Shown: in pieces, positions 52,723 through 62,012 of the stretch
Layout of the letters: each line of letters opens with the position of its first letter
Numbering within the stretch: position 1 is the stretch's first letter
Assembly (NCBI GenBank): GCA_014584345.1
Contig: JACTNB010000013.1
Span: 620,001 to 684,000 of the forward strand
From: Planctomycetota bacterium
Lineage (GTDB): Bacteria; Planctomycetota; Planctomycetia; Planctomycetales; Planctomycetaceae
Direction of reading: 5' to 3'
Length of the DNA: 64,000 bases
The notes under the pieces: generated by a model
Told to the model about the DNA's origin: nothing
The model's database searches: none
What the model saw: only the letters and a program-made list of their open reading frames with translations
Program-made: the position numbers and the translations under genes

Positions 52723-53526
52723 TTATTGGCTGTCAGGCATTGCAGGCGGTTGATTCAAGGGGTGCTTTTCGATGGCAGCCCGCAGGATTCGCGCGGGGAT
52801 GATTTTAGACAGTTTCGCTCCCGTGGTATCGACCATCAACCCAATGTACATCCCCACGACGGATGTCGCCGAGGCATCTTCGCTGGCGAGGAAAACCGGG
52901 CCGCCACTGCAGCCTGCCCCAACCGTGGGCACTGCGTACACAATGGCTTCCTTCCCCCATTGCGCATCCGCCTGCAACTCACGCGAGGCAATCCGCGCGG
53001 TCATGGTCAACGGAGAGACCTGCGGCTGTATGCCCAGGGAGATCGGAAAGCCGGTGATCTCAATGGCCGTGGTCCTGCCGGGCAATTCAGCGAGCAGCGC
53101 GGAGAAGGGGATCGCCAGTTCCCGCAGTTCGTCCACATACATACTTATCTGGGGGTGGGCGGCAATCCGCAGCACGGAGAGATCGGTGTTTTCGTATTGC
53201 ACCCAGGGGTTCGCCGCGGCAACGGTCAGTCCTCCCAAGTGGACCCAGCGCGACTCCCCCTCGATGGTGCGGTAGACAACCCGGGTATGAGCATGCGTTT
53301 CCAGCGCGGAGTGATTGGCGGTTATCAGAAACAGATTATCCGCATGGGCGACCAGGAACGCCGAGGAGGCCGCGCCGCTGCCATCGGTTTTCTTGCGTTC
53401 CGTCACCAGGCACACCGCCCGATCCCAGCGTTCGCAGCGGGATCGCTGTTGACTATCCGGTTCCTCGGCGGGACTGGCCGCTGTCAGGGTGAATACACAT
53501 AGCAAGCCTGTCAAATATCGGGTCAT
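52723..53526 (-). CDS. Secreted trypsin-like serine protease family protein
   Basis: 267 residues from ATG 53526 with AGAGG upstream. An N-terminal signal peptide (about 1-20) is visible. The catalytic triad can be placed: His in LITANHSAL, Asp in YENTDLSVLR, and Ser in GAGCSGGPVF. The family would be S1-like, unspecific. Odd: the His segment reads TANHSA where TAAHC is usual, and a short length (HtrA-like without a PDZ domain). It lies 70 bp downstream of the DUF3365 gene, same strand. Confidence 0.75.
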   Translation of the reverse strand: MTRYLTGLLCVFTLTAASPAEEPDSQQRSRCERWDRAVCLVTERKKTDGSGAASSAFLVAHADNLFLITANHSALETHAHTRVVYRTIEGESRWVHLGGLTVAAANPWVQYENTDLSVLRIAAHPQISMYVDELRELAIPFSALLAELPGRTTAIEITGFPISLGIQPQVSPLTMTARIASRELQADAQWGKEAIVYAVPTVGAGCSGGPVFLASEDASATSVVGMYIGLMVDTTGAKLSKIIPARILRAAIEKHPLNQPPAMPDSQ

Positions 53527-53597
53527 TTGTTGCCTCTGGAGTGATTCGAAATTCTGGTGGCCGTTCTTCCGGGGATTCAAAGCCTGGAAGAGGATAC

Positions 53598-54212
53598 CTA
53601 TTCGAGACGTTCCACCCAGAACCAGCCACGCAGTTCGCCCTCGCGAAACCCAGTGGCAGCGTCGCCGGGATAGAATAATGCCAGTTGGGTACGGACATCC
53701 GCGGGGATTTGATCCTCCGGACCATGACACAGCAGGCATTGAGCCTTCAGCTTAATCGGCAACAGGGCGGCGGCATGTTGGTTCGTGAGCGTAACGAAGG
53801 TGGGGGTTTCGCTTTTTCGCTCGATCAACCCGGCAGCCCAGGCGGGTGCCTGATTGGCGGGATTCCGCAACCGGACTCCCGTTCGACCAATCTTGACACC
53901 CTGCTTAGCACCCACTCTCTCGGCGATTTGCGGAGCCTCCTGCTGGCACACCTTGATGGCGGCGGCAGGCCCTTCGCTGCTCATGGTTTCCAGTAGTCGT
54001 CCCGATAACTGCTCGAACAAGGCATCGCGGGCGGCCAGGAGCGCCTGCTGCTCCTCCTCGGTAGGTTGTGCACCGGGAACAATTTGGATGCCTGGTTCGG
54101 ACCGAGTTTCAGCCCCGGGGGGGAGACCGTCCTGCCCCCCCTGGCATCCTGTCATCAGGGCAATGATGGCAAGACCAGCTATGGCCAACTTTGAATTCAG
54201 ACGAGGCGACAT
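53598..54212 (-). CDS. DUF3365 (Tll0287-like) haem-binding lipoprotein
   Basis: 204 residues from ATG 54212 with GGAGGG upstream. A lipobox (ALMTGC) ends the signal. The body fits the DUF3365/Tll0287-like family: KVCQQEAPQIAERVG, LRNPANQAPAWA, and a single c-type haem motif C-L-L-C-H in KAQCLLCHGPED. Members are small periplasmic haem proteins with suspected redox or gas sensing. Here it is a stand-alone domain. Neighbours: the trypsin-like gene downstream and cardiolipin synthase upstream on the same strand. Confidence 0.86.
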   Translation of the reverse strand: MSPRLNSKLAIAGLAIIALMTGCQGGQDGLPPGAETRSEPGIQIVPGAQPTEEEQQALLAARDALFEQLSGRLLETMSSEGPAAAIKVCQQEAPQIAERVGAKQGVKIGRTGVRLRNPANQAPAWAAGLIERKSETPTFVTLTNQHAAALLPIKLKAQCLLCHGPEDQIPADVRTQLALFYPGDAATGFREGELRGWFWVERLE

Positions 54213-54328
54213 CCCTCCGCTCTCCTTCCCTGGTAAATCTCCACCATGAAGATAATCCATGCCGACGGATCAATCAATGGCATGCGCAAGCGGAGCGCTT
54301 GCTGGGGCTCTCGGGCAGCGGCGGATTT

Positions 54329-55750
54329 CTACAGTAGTGGGGCCAGCAACCGGGCCAGTGCTTCCAGCAGGGTTTTCCAGCGACTCCGCTGCAGCCATGC
54401 CGTCAGCTTGAGAGGGAGGGATTGCGCCAGGTACTTCTTCTGCTGCTGCACCACGGTATTGACGGAAAGTTCATCGAATAGGATCAGATTCAGTTCCAGA
54501 TTGCAGGCAAACGAGCGGATATCCATGTTACTGGTACCCACCACGGCAAACCGGTTGTCGACCGTCATCGTTTTCGAGTGGAGCAACCCAGGTTGAAACA
54601 GGGAAATGCGCACGTCCATTTCCAGCAGTTCGCGGTAGAACGAGCGTTGCGCGGCGGAAACGAGGATTTGGTCGGAACGTTCCGGCAACAGCAACCGCAC
54701 GATGACACCCCGCAGCCGGGCTACTTCAATTGCCTGCAGCAGGGATTCATCGGGCACGAAATAGGGGGTGGTGATAATGACTTCGTGGCGGGCTTCGTAA
54801 ATCATGGCCACAAGCAGGCGATGCAAGTTCTGCGTTTGATAGGTGGGGCCGCTGGGGAACAGTTCCAGCACCCGCTGTCCCATGGATTCGGCCTCGGGGA
54901 AAAATTCCTCACGGGGTATCTGTACTTCCGTTTCAGCGTACCAGTCCTGGCAAAAGACGGCCTGCAGTTGCAGGACGATCGGGCCCGTGAGTCTTAGCAT
55001 GAGATCATGCCATTCGAGTTGCCGGGTGCCGTAGTCCGCATTGCAGATGTTCTGGGAACCGGTATATCCAATCCGGCCATCGATCACCGCCAGCTTGCGA
55101 TGATTCCGCATGTCGATTCTGGCCAGCTTTTTGCGAAAGGGATTCACCGGCAGGGCTGCGTGAATTTCGACACCGGCTTCCCGCAGACGCCGGGATTGAT
55201 TTCTCAGGAATCTGCCCGAACCGACCGCGTCCACCAGTACCCGGCATTGCACTCCCCGCTGTTCCGCGCGAATCAGGGCATCGCAGACGCTGCGCCCCGT
55301 CTCATCATCCATCCAGATATAAACCAGAATATGCACATGCTGCGTGGCTTCGTCGATATCCCGGATAAGCGCTTGAATGGCGGGCTGGGTGTCGTCGATC
55401 AACTCCAGTGAATTCCCCTTGAGTGCGGGGATCTCTCCCAGTTGCACGGAAAGCAGGTGCCGAGAGCGATCTTCGCTGGCGGCCTCCGGATCCACGTAAT
55501 ATTCCCGCAGCAGGGGAAACAGATCGAGCTGGAACGAACGCCGATGCCGGGCATGTTCGGCGATGCGTTTGCGGGGGAGCCGCGAGTTGCCGAATGTCAG
55601 GAACAGCAGCAGGCCCAGGAACGGTTGGACCGACACGATCGCCACCCACGCCAGGGCAGCCGGAGGGCGGCAACGGAGTGCGATGATCGGCACAACCATC
55701 AGGCGAATAGTCCACTCCAGGACCAGAATTAGAAAGGGCAGGGAATCCAT
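54329..55750 (-). CDS. cls: Cardiolipin synthase (phospholipase D family)
   Basis: 473 residues from ATG 55750 (MDSLPFLILVLEW); a much longer frame to 56431 crosses the divergent gene and is rejected. Two N-terminal membrane helices (about 5-25 and 35-55) are followed by two HKD motifs: HRKLAVIDG and HSKTMTVD, with GSQNICN and GTSNMDIRSF after them. It joins two phosphatidylglycerols to make cardiolipin at the inner membrane. Length and layout fit the ClsA type. No ribosome site is obvious ahead of the ATG. Confidence 0.88.
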   Translation of the reverse strand: MDSLPFLILVLEWTIRLMVVPIIALRCRPPAALAWVAIVSVQPFLGLLLFLTFGNSRLPRKRIAEHARHRRSFQLDLFPLLREYYVDPEAASEDRSRHLLSVQLGEIPALKGNSLELIDDTQPAIQALIRDIDEATQHVHILVYIWMDDETGRSVCDALIRAEQRGVQCRVLVDAVGSGRFLRNQSRRLREAGVEIHAALPVNPFRKKLARIDMRNHRKLAVIDGRIGYTGSQNICNADYGTRQLEWHDLMLRLTGPIVLQLQAVFCQDWYAETEVQIPREEFFPEAESMGQRVLELFPSGPTYQTQNLHRLLVAMIYEARHEVIITTPYFVPDESLLQAIEVARLRGVIVRLLLPERSDQILVSAAQRSFYRELLEMDVRISLFQPGLLHSKTMTVDNRFAVVGTSNMDIRSFACNLELNLILFDELSVNTVVQQQKKYLAQSLPLKLTAWLQRSRWKTLLEALARLLAPLL

Positions 55751-55963
55751 GTGGGGGGCAAGCTCAAATGAATCGCAAGGCAACGGGAGACAGGATCGGC
55801 CTACAGTGACGCAACTCTGCGGAATACAGTGATATCCTAGCAAGCTGCACGCCCGAGTGGGGGGGGATTTCATGTGCGCCGGAAAGATTTTTCCTCGCGA
55901 TTTCCCACTACCCCACAAGCCGAAGACTGGTGAATCCGCGGGAAGAATCGATACGATCTGGCC

Positions 55964-57589
55964 ATGAACGCGATTACCGAACGACGCCTGGTGCTGTTCC
56001 TCATGGTTTGCGCCGGGGTTCTGCGCTGCTGGCAGTTGGAGTTGTCTCCCGTGGAACACTTCGATGAAGGAGTGTATGCCTCGAATTTCTGGTTCACCGC
56101 GGAGGAAGGGTATCGTTATCCCGATCGTCATCTGTATGCTCCCCCTCTGCTGCCGATGCTGATCGAATGGGGGCATCTGGTCTGGGGGCCGGGACTGCTG
56201 GCCTGCCTGATTCCCAGTCTGTTGGCGGGCATCCTGACGGTTCCATTGATCTGGTTGTTTGTCCGTCGCATCGCAGGTCCACTGGGAGGAGTTTGTGCGG
56301 CAGCCCTCTGGACCTTTCAGGACATGGCGATTCTGTATTCCCGCACTGCCTTGACGGAATCCCTGCTCTGTTTTTGGATGCTGCTGGCCGTCCTGCTGGC
56401 GGAGCGGTTGCTCACGGCCTGCCGGGAACAAAACCGGACCGCGGTTTCGTTGTTACTGCTGGCTGGCGGAAGTGGCCTGGCAGCCGGTTTGGCCTGGCTG
56501 ACAAAGTACAACGGCTGGCTGACGCTGGCGATCATTCTCTCCGCCAGCTTTCCCTGGGGAATCTGCTCGAAGCTGGATGCAAACGGCTGGAGACGCACCC
56601 TGGGAGCCCTGCTGGCGCTGGTGGCCGTGGCTTGGGTGCTCTGGTGGCCTTATCTGAATTCACTTCAACCAGTGGGAGGATATGCATCAGTCGCGGCGAA
56701 TCATCGGCAATATTTCGGGGGGCTTTCCGGTTGGGGTGCCTCGCTGGGGCTCCAGGGACGCAATTTCTGGCTGCTGGCCAGCGGTGTCGGCCTGTGCGGG
56801 CCGGCCTGTTGCGCACTCCTTCTCTGGACATACGCGGGGCGTCCTCGCGTGGAACGGGACGCAATTTCTTCTCATCCACTCCAGTGGACCAATCCCGGTC
56901 TGTGGCTGATTGCCAGTTGGTGGTGCGGCTTGAGCGTGGCGATTCCGCTCTATCACCCCTATCCCCGTCTGTTGCTCCCCTGGATCCTGTCCAGTTGCCT
57001 GGGCTTGGGAGTGTTGTGTCAATGGTGGGGCACGAACGGCTGGCCCTTCCGGCGTTCGCCCGAACAGTCCCCCCGCCTGGGAATCGCGTGTCCGGAGGCC
57101 TGGAGCCAGGGGGGCGTGTTCCTGCTGCTCGGGGTGGCGGTGCTGCTCGGGCCGCTCTGGCGGAGTTCCGCCTGGCAGGATCGCCGGGCCTTGCAGCACA
57201 TTTCCGCCGAGTTTGTGCGGCAGGCGGGCACCATCGCCAGCGAACAGGGATTTGCAGAGAATCAGACGATTTTTTACGTCTATGGCGAACCGGCCCTGTT
57301 TTATCACCTCTCCGCCGCGGATCGACTGGCCGGTCCCATCGGGCATCTCGATTTCGCGCTGGCCCCACGAAACAATGTGCGCGTCCCCACGTTTCTGGTG
57401 GTCGGCCCCCATGCGGAACGATCCCCGTTGTTTCAACAACAGTGGACGAACCGGGCGGAGGCCTTTCGATTGGTGGCGGAGCAAAACTATCTTCCCAGTC
57501 GCTTCATTCAACTTAACGAGCGGGCCGCGCCGAACTCCCGTCCGTTGCGGGTTGCCCTCTATCAAGTGGTCTGGCCCGCGACGGAATAA
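55964..57589 (+). CDS. GT-C glycosyltransferase (GT39/ArnT-like)
   Basis: 541 residues with around 10-12 hydrophobic helices. The first periplasmic loop holds the acidic FDEGVYASNFW motif that acts in GT39/ArnT-type transferases, and RYPDRHLYAPPLLP follows. These enzymes move a sugar from a polyprenyl-phosphate donor to protein or lipid acceptors at the outer face of the inner membrane. The acceptor is not known. Divergent from cardiolipin synthase, with about 210 bp between. Confidence 0.82.
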   Translation: MNAITERRLVLFLMVCAGVLRCWQLELSPVEHFDEGVYASNFWFTAEEGYRYPDRHLYAPPLLPMLIEWGHLVWGPGLLACLIPSLLAGILTVPLIWLFVRRIAGPLGGVCAAALWTFQDMAILYSRTALTESLLCFWMLLAVLLAERLLTACREQNRTAVSLLLLAGGSGLAAGLAWLTKYNGWLTLAIILSASFPWGICSKLDANGWRRTLGALLALVAVAWVLWWPYLNSLQPVGGYASVAANHRQYFGGLSGWGASLGLQGRNFWLLASGVGLCGPACCALLLWTYAGRPRVERDAISSHPLQWTNPGLWLIASWWCGLSVAIPLYHPYPRLLLPWILSSCLGLGVLCQWWGTNGWPFRRSPEQSPRLGIACPEAWSQGGVFLLLGVAVLLGPLWRSSAWQDRRALQHISAEFVRQAGTIASEQGFAENQTIFYVYGEPALFYHLSAADRLAGPIGHLDFALAPRNNVRVPTFLVVGPHAERSPLFQQQWTNRAEAFRLVAEQNYLPSRFIQLNERAAPNSRPLRVALYQVVWPATE

Positions 57590-57772
57590 TGGGCAGTTCC
57601 CTGTTCCACGGCACACCCGGCTTTCCCTCCCCATTGTCGAGCCCGGGTGTTCCCGTTCGCATGCGACCAGGTACTCCCGAGGCAACCCTTAACAGGCAAA
57701 CCGATACCGGATAAACTGAGGGAACCCGGAGGCGAGTCTGCCCCGGTAGAGAACCGTCGGCGGGGAGGATAT

Positions 57773-58717
57773 ATGAAGCCATTCCAGAAAATACTTTACC
57801 TGGCCGGATCAACCCCAGCGGATGCAGAGGCATGGGCCTGTGTTGTCGAACGGGCAGCCTCGTGGGGGGCTACACTGACACTCCTGGAGGTGACTCAACC
57901 CCTCACGGTCTACGATGCCTGGCTGGAACTGCCCATTTCGGCCCGCGATCTGGAAGCCCGCGTGCGGGAACAGCGGGATGCGTCGCTACGGGCCTTGCAG
58001 GACCACGCCGCCCGGCATGGGGTGGCCTCCGAGGTGATTCACACCCGCGGGAAGCCGCATATTGAGGTGATTCGAGCCGTCATTCGAGGCGGGTACGATC
58101 TGGTCGCTAAACAGGCCGACACAACAAAACCGGGCCTGTTTACCCGGGGAGCCGAGTTGGCCTTGCAGCGCAAATGCCCATGTCCCGTCTGGCTGCTCAA
58201 GCCGACCCCCCAAACGCGACATGCCAGAGTCGTGGCGGCCGTGGATCTGCAGCCCGATGATGCGGAACGGACTGCCCTGAACCGGAAAATCGTGGAAATG
58301 GCAGTCCTGATGGCCGAATTCGACAAATTCGAACTGGAAGTGGTGAATACATGGGAATTGCCCGGAGAAGCGGCCATGCGAACCCTGGCCGACATTCCCG
58401 AGGCAACCATCGAAAAATACGCCCGGGACGTGGAACAATTGCGCTACCGCTGGATGAACGAATTTCTCGAACCCTTCAGGCAGCGGTATTCGCCCTGCGC
58501 AGGACGCGTGGTCCGTGGTGCCCCGGAAGAGGTTCTGCTGAAACTGGACTCCTCCGAACCGGTCGGCCTGCTGGTGATGGGGACACAAGCCCGAACCGGA
58601 ATCCCCGGCTTCTTCATCGGAAATACCGCCGAATTCGTGCTCGAACACGTCGACTGTGCCGTGATGACCGTGAAACCCGATGGCTTCGTCAGCCCGGTTC
58701 TCTCGACCAATCGCTGA
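57773..58717 (+). CDS. Tandem-domain universal stress protein
   Basis: 314 residues from ATG 57773 with GGGGAGG upstream. Two Usp domains in a row, as in UspE: the first (about 1-145) starts FQKILYLAGST and has GYDLVAKQAD; the second (about 155-305) has the ATP-binding motif G-x2-G-x9-G-N in MGTQARTGIPGFFIGNTAEFVL. The first domain lacks this glycine pattern. It is probably cytoplasmic with one nucleotide site. Beside YchF, on the same strand. Confidence 0.86.
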   Translation: MKPFQKILYLAGSTPADAEAWACVVERAASWGATLTLLEVTQPLTVYDAWLELPISARDLEARVREQRDASLRALQDHAARHGVASEVIHTRGKPHIEVIRAVIRGGYDLVAKQADTTKPGLFTRGAELALQRKCPCPVWLLKPTPQTRHARVVAAVDLQPDDAERTALNRKIVEMAVLMAEFDKFELEVVNTWELPGEAAMRTLADIPEATIEKYARDVEQLRYRWMNEFLEPFRQRYSPCAGRVVRGAPEEVLLKLDSSEPVGLLVMGTQARTGIPGFFIGNTAEFVLEHVDCAVMTVKPDGFVSPVLSTNR

Positions 58718-58945
58718 TTTTCCAGGATGTCGCGTTTCACCCAGGGCAGGGGAGGCGTGGAACCCGGACCGCCGTTTCGGCGGGGACGCATCGGCAGCTT
58801 CCGATCGGCCCCTGGCAAATCTCCCGGTTGGATGCAGTTCGGTAGGCCCCTCGATACAATGCGGCCTTCATCAACGACTTCCCTTCCCCCGAGGGGGGCG
58901 TTTCTCACGATTTTTTATGGCGCGATTGTTACCGCGGAGTCAAAC

Positions 58946-60037
58946 ATGGAAGCTGGGATTGTCGGTTTACCTAACGTGGGAAAATCCACGTTGTTCAACG
59001 CCTTGACCGCCGCGGGCATCGCCAGCGAGAATTATCCGTTCTGCACGATTGAACCGAACGTCGGCGTGGTGGAAGTCCCCGATCCCCGGCTTGAAATTAT
59101 CAATCAGTTTCTTCCCACGCAGAAAATCCTGCATGCCTCCCTGAAACTGGTGGATATTGCCGGTATCGTCAAGGGGGCCTCCGAAGGAGAAGGTCTCGGA
59201 AACAAGTTCCTCGCCAACATTCGCGATGTCGATGCAATTTTGCACGTCGTCCGCTGCTTCGAAAATGGAGACGTGATTCACGTCGAGGGAACCGTTGATC
59301 CCCTCCGCGACGTGGAAACCATCGATACCGAACTGATCCTGGCAGATCTGCAAACCGTGGAATCCGCTCGCGAACGATCCCAGAAAAAAGCCCGCACCGG
59401 AGACGCCGACGCAAAAAAACGGCTCCAGCTTCTCGAACGCTGCTTCGAACGGCTCGACAATGCCCTGCCAATTCGGGGCATTCCGCTTCACGATGCCGAG
59501 GAAGAAAAATTGTTACGCGGCTTCTCCTTCCTCACCGCCAAACCGGTACTCTATATCGCCAATGTCTCCGAGGACGACCTAGCCGGAGAAAGCGAACACG
59601 TCCGCAAGCTGAGGGCACGCGCCGAAACCGAGGGAGGCCTGGTGGTCCCCGTTTGTGCCTCCATCGAGGCAGAATTGAGGGAACTGGACGATGCCGACCG
59701 CACGGAAATGCTTGAAAGCCTCGGCCTGCAGGAGCCGGCCTTGAACGTACTTGCCCGAGCCGCCTACAAAACCCTCGGATATCAGAGTTATTTCACTGCC
59801 GGTCCCAAGGAAATCCGGGCCTGGACCATCCCCATTGGGGCCACGGCTCCCCAGGCAGCCGGTGTGATTCACACCGACTTTGAACGCGCCTTTATTCGCG
59901 TGGAAGTGTACAGTATTGCAGATCTGCAAACCTACAAGAGTGAAAAAGCCATCCGCGAAGCCGGCAAGCTCCGCGTGGAAGGGAAGGAATACATCATGCG
60001 GGACGGTGATATCTGTCATTTTCTCGCCAATCCATGA
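58946..60037 (+). CDS. ychF: YchF: ribosome-binding, redox-regulated ATPase
   Basis: 363 residues from ATG 58946 (MEAGIVGLPNVGKSTLF); the frame upstream is not supported. P-loop GLPNVGKS, G3 DIAGIVKGASEGEGLGN, and in place of the GTPase NKxD a YIANVSEDD segment, as is normal for this ATP-preferring Obg-like member. The C-terminal TGS domain is seen (AWTIPIGATAPQAAGVIHTDFE, then IMRDGDICHFLAN). It is a universal protein that binds ribosomes. Confidence 0.95.
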   Translation: MEAGIVGLPNVGKSTLFNALTAAGIASENYPFCTIEPNVGVVEVPDPRLEIINQFLPTQKILHASLKLVDIAGIVKGASEGEGLGNKFLANIRDVDAILHVVRCFENGDVIHVEGTVDPLRDVETIDTELILADLQTVESARERSQKKARTGDADAKKRLQLLERCFERLDNALPIRGIPLHDAEEEKLLRGFSFLTAKPVLYIANVSEDDLAGESEHVRKLRARAETEGGLVVPVCASIEAELRELDDADRTEMLESLGLQEPALNVLARAAYKTLGYQSYFTAGPKEIRAWTIPIGATAPQAAGVIHTDFERAFIRVEVYSIADLQTYKSEKAIREAGKLRVEGKEYIMRDGDICHFLANP

Positions 60038-60212
60038 TTCGGACCTGCTCCGCGAACCCGCCTGGCCGACGACGCATCCGTTCTGTCAAATCGACTCTCC
60101 CATGCCCAAACCTGCGGGACCAGTGCTCCGTTTTGGGGGCATACGGCGATATTGACGATATAAATTGGGGGATTTCAGTCGATTTCTCCGATAACGTACT
60201 CCAGCCACGGAC

Positions 60213-60241
60213 TTGAAATGCCGCCGGAACAGACGTATTAT
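60213..60241 (+). promoter_or_regulatory. Sigma70-like promoter of tRNA-Ser
   Basis: TTGAAA (60213-60218), a 17-bp spacer and TATTAT (60236-60241), followed by the tRNA at 60261. The start point would be near 60248. Confidence 0.7.
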
Positions 60242-60260
60242 CCGCATCGGCTAAAAATTG

Positions 60261-60349
60261 GGAGAGATGGCTGAGTGGCCGAAAGCGCCGGATTGCTAAT
60301 CCGGTAAGTCTCGAAAGAGGCTTCACGGGTTCGAATCCCGTTCTCTCCG
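60261..60349 (+). tRNA. tRNA-Ser (anticodon GCU)
   Basis: The acceptor stem GGAGAGA (60261-60267) pairs with TCTCTCC (60342-60348), discriminator G. The D-arm, an anticodon stem CCGGA/TCCGG with loop TTGCTAA (anticodon GCT at 60295-60297), a long variable arm typical of class II tRNAs and a T-loop GGTTCGAATCC are all present. The CCA end is not encoded. It reads AGC and AGU codons. A tyrosine recombinase gene lies just downstream, converging on it. Confidence 0.95.
60323..60349. other. Presumed attachment site (3' end of tRNA-Ser)
   Basis: Elements with this kind of recombinase commonly integrate at the 3' half of a tRNA and rebuild it. The recombinase is 174 bp away. The matching copy of the T-arm and acceptor segment was not found downstream within the window, so the other end would lie beyond 64,000. 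Placement is inference. Confidence 0.35.
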
Positions 60350-60522
60350 CTCCTTGCCCCACATGGCCTTCCATACCCCTTGTTTTGTAGTGTTTCAGGA
60401 AGTTGTGGAATCGAAGAAGTGAATTTTGTGCTAGATTTGTGCTGAATCGTGAACGACATCATGAATGCCTCCTCGCTGGCAATTTGAAAAAAAAATTACA
60501 GGGATTCACATTCCGCAAAAAG

Positions 60523-61626
60523 TCAATCCTGCTCCGAATGGAATTTTTCCAGGCGCCTCATCGCCTGATGAGAATCTAGTCTGGCAATGTGCGTGTATTG
60601 CTTCAACGTTCCTTCGTCCACATGGCCCACCCATTCCCGAACGATGGCGCAGGGTGTCCCCGCAACAATCGCTCTTGAGACGAAACTGTGCCGGAAAGTG
60701 TGCAGGTGCCCGTAGAGACTCAGCTTCTTGAGCGTACGTTTAAGTGATTGCAACAATCGCCGCTCTGAGATCTGGTTCCCGCCTTGCGGATATTTTTTGG
60801 ATGGGCGTGCGGTAACGACCCAGCGAAAATCGCGTGGTAATCCTTCCAGGACGGTTTGAGCGCCTTCGTTCAACGGGATACTTCGCACATTTCCCGTCTT
60901 GGTCGTCCATTCATCCTTTGGACGAATGTGAATAAAGCGATTTTCCCAGTCGATATCCCCCCAAGTAAGCCATCTCAGTTCCCCAATTCGCATTCCGGTC
61001 ACGGAAAGTAAACTGAAAATTGAGCGGTGTACAGGCGATGCGTTTTCGAGAATTTTCTCGATCTCCGTGGGACTCCAGCACGGCTGAGGATTTCCCTTGG
61101 GCTTGTTCATTTTCAAGCCTTCAAGTGGGTTCTCGAAGATCAATCGGCGTGACCTGGCAAACGAAACGAGGCGACGAAGGATGCCGATTTCCGTATATAC
61201 CGTTCTCAACTGAGCTCCATCAACTTTCCTCTTTCGGCGATATCGATCAACAATATCGATGTCGAAATCTTGTAGTTCGTGTACGCAATTCTCGTTTGCG
61301 AAACGAACAAGGCGATGTAGGACTTGTCTGTATTTTTCCAGCGTCCTGGGACGACGGCCTTCAGTTTCGCAACTCTCGATGAGCCGATTGGCAATTTCTT
61401 CTATCGATACCGGACGAAGTTGTGCAAGTCGAGATAACGATTTCTCCGTTAGCTCCCGTTCCATTTCCAAAGCCTTGGCACGGGCTTGCCGCTTATTTGA
61501 CGTTTTGAGTGAACGTCGGATTTGGCGGCCTTTGTATTGGATGGTCACATGCCACGTCTGGCCACGCAGGAATATTCGAGCAATTTCCCCGACGTTTTCG
61601 GAAATATATTTTGAATTTTCAGACAT
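60523..61626 (-). CDS. Tyrosine recombinase/integrase
   Basis: 367 residues from ATG 61626 with AAGGAG upstream. A SAM-like N-terminal core-binding domain (about 70-160) precedes the catalytic domain: Arg in TGMRIGELRW, a Lys in the EWTTKTG strand, H-x-x-R in HTFRHSF, the W-V-G-H box and the Tyr nucleophile in LKQYTHI. All catalytic residues are present, so it is likely active. It is coupled to the HTH gene upstream (stop 4 bp before this ATG) and converges on tRNA-Ser. It probably moves an integrative element. Confidence 0.92.
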   Translation of the reverse strand: MSENSKYISENVGEIARIFLRGQTWHVTIQYKGRQIRRSLKTSNKRQARAKALEMERELTEKSLSRLAQLRPVSIEEIANRLIESCETEGRRPRTLEKYRQVLHRLVRFANENCVHELQDFDIDIVDRYRRKRKVDGAQLRTVYTEIGILRRLVSFARSRRLIFENPLEGLKMNKPKGNPQPCWSPTEIEKILENASPVHRSIFSLLSVTGMRIGELRWLTWGDIDWENRFIHIRPKDEWTTKTGNVRSIPLNEGAQTVLEGLPRDFRWVVTARPSKKYPQGGNQISERRLLQSLKRTLKKLSLYGHLHTFRHSFVSRAIVAGTPCAIVREWVGHVDEGTLKQYTHIARLDSHQAMRRLEKFHSEQD

Positions 61627-61629
61627 TTG

Positions 61630-61881
61630 TTAAACTCCTTCGTTGAAAATTTTTTCAATTAGTCGATCGCGAAAAAATAGTAGGCGTTTGCCTGCTTTTT
61701 TTGCACAGCCACGAAGGCGATCTTCTGAGCTCCACTGGTAGATGGTGTGCTTCGGCACCTGCAGCAACTCGGACGCCTGTTCCACGGAGAGAATTGGCGG
61801 ATATTTTTTTGACCACATTGGGGCTTTAAAGGCTTGCTGTATTTCATCCCGCGAAAGCCTGATTGATTGTCGAGTAGCCAT
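61630..61881 (-). CDS. Excisionase-like helix-turn-helix protein
   Basis: 83 residues from ATG 61881 with GAGGGAAA upstream. A MerR/excisionase-type winged HTH is visible: LSVEQASELLQVPKHTIYQWSSEDRL then RLLFFRDRLIEKI. Small proteins of this type direct integrases toward excision. Its stop lies four bases from the integrase ATG, with the integrase ribosome site inside the end of this gene, so expression is coupled. Confidence 0.85.
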   Translation of the reverse strand: MATRQSIRLSRDEIQQAFKAPMWSKKYPPILSVEQASELLQVPKHTIYQWSSEDRLRGCAKKAGKRLLFFRDRLIEKIFNEGV

Positions 61882-62012
61882 CTGTTTCCCTCAGTTCTAC
61901 CAAAGTCGTTTTTACACCGGGGAAGCAATGCCTCCTCTCGCCAGATGATTTCCGGACGTTTGGGGTAAGACCAAAGATTCATGCAGCATGGAGAAGAAAA
62001 GGTAATATCTGT

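Noticed and set aside
55751..56431. N-terminal extension of cardiolipin synthase
   Set aside because: Would cross into the divergent glycosyltransferase gene; the family N-terminus is at 55750.
58840..58860. TACAAT as a -10 box for ychF
   Set aside because: No -35 hexamer at a workable distance.
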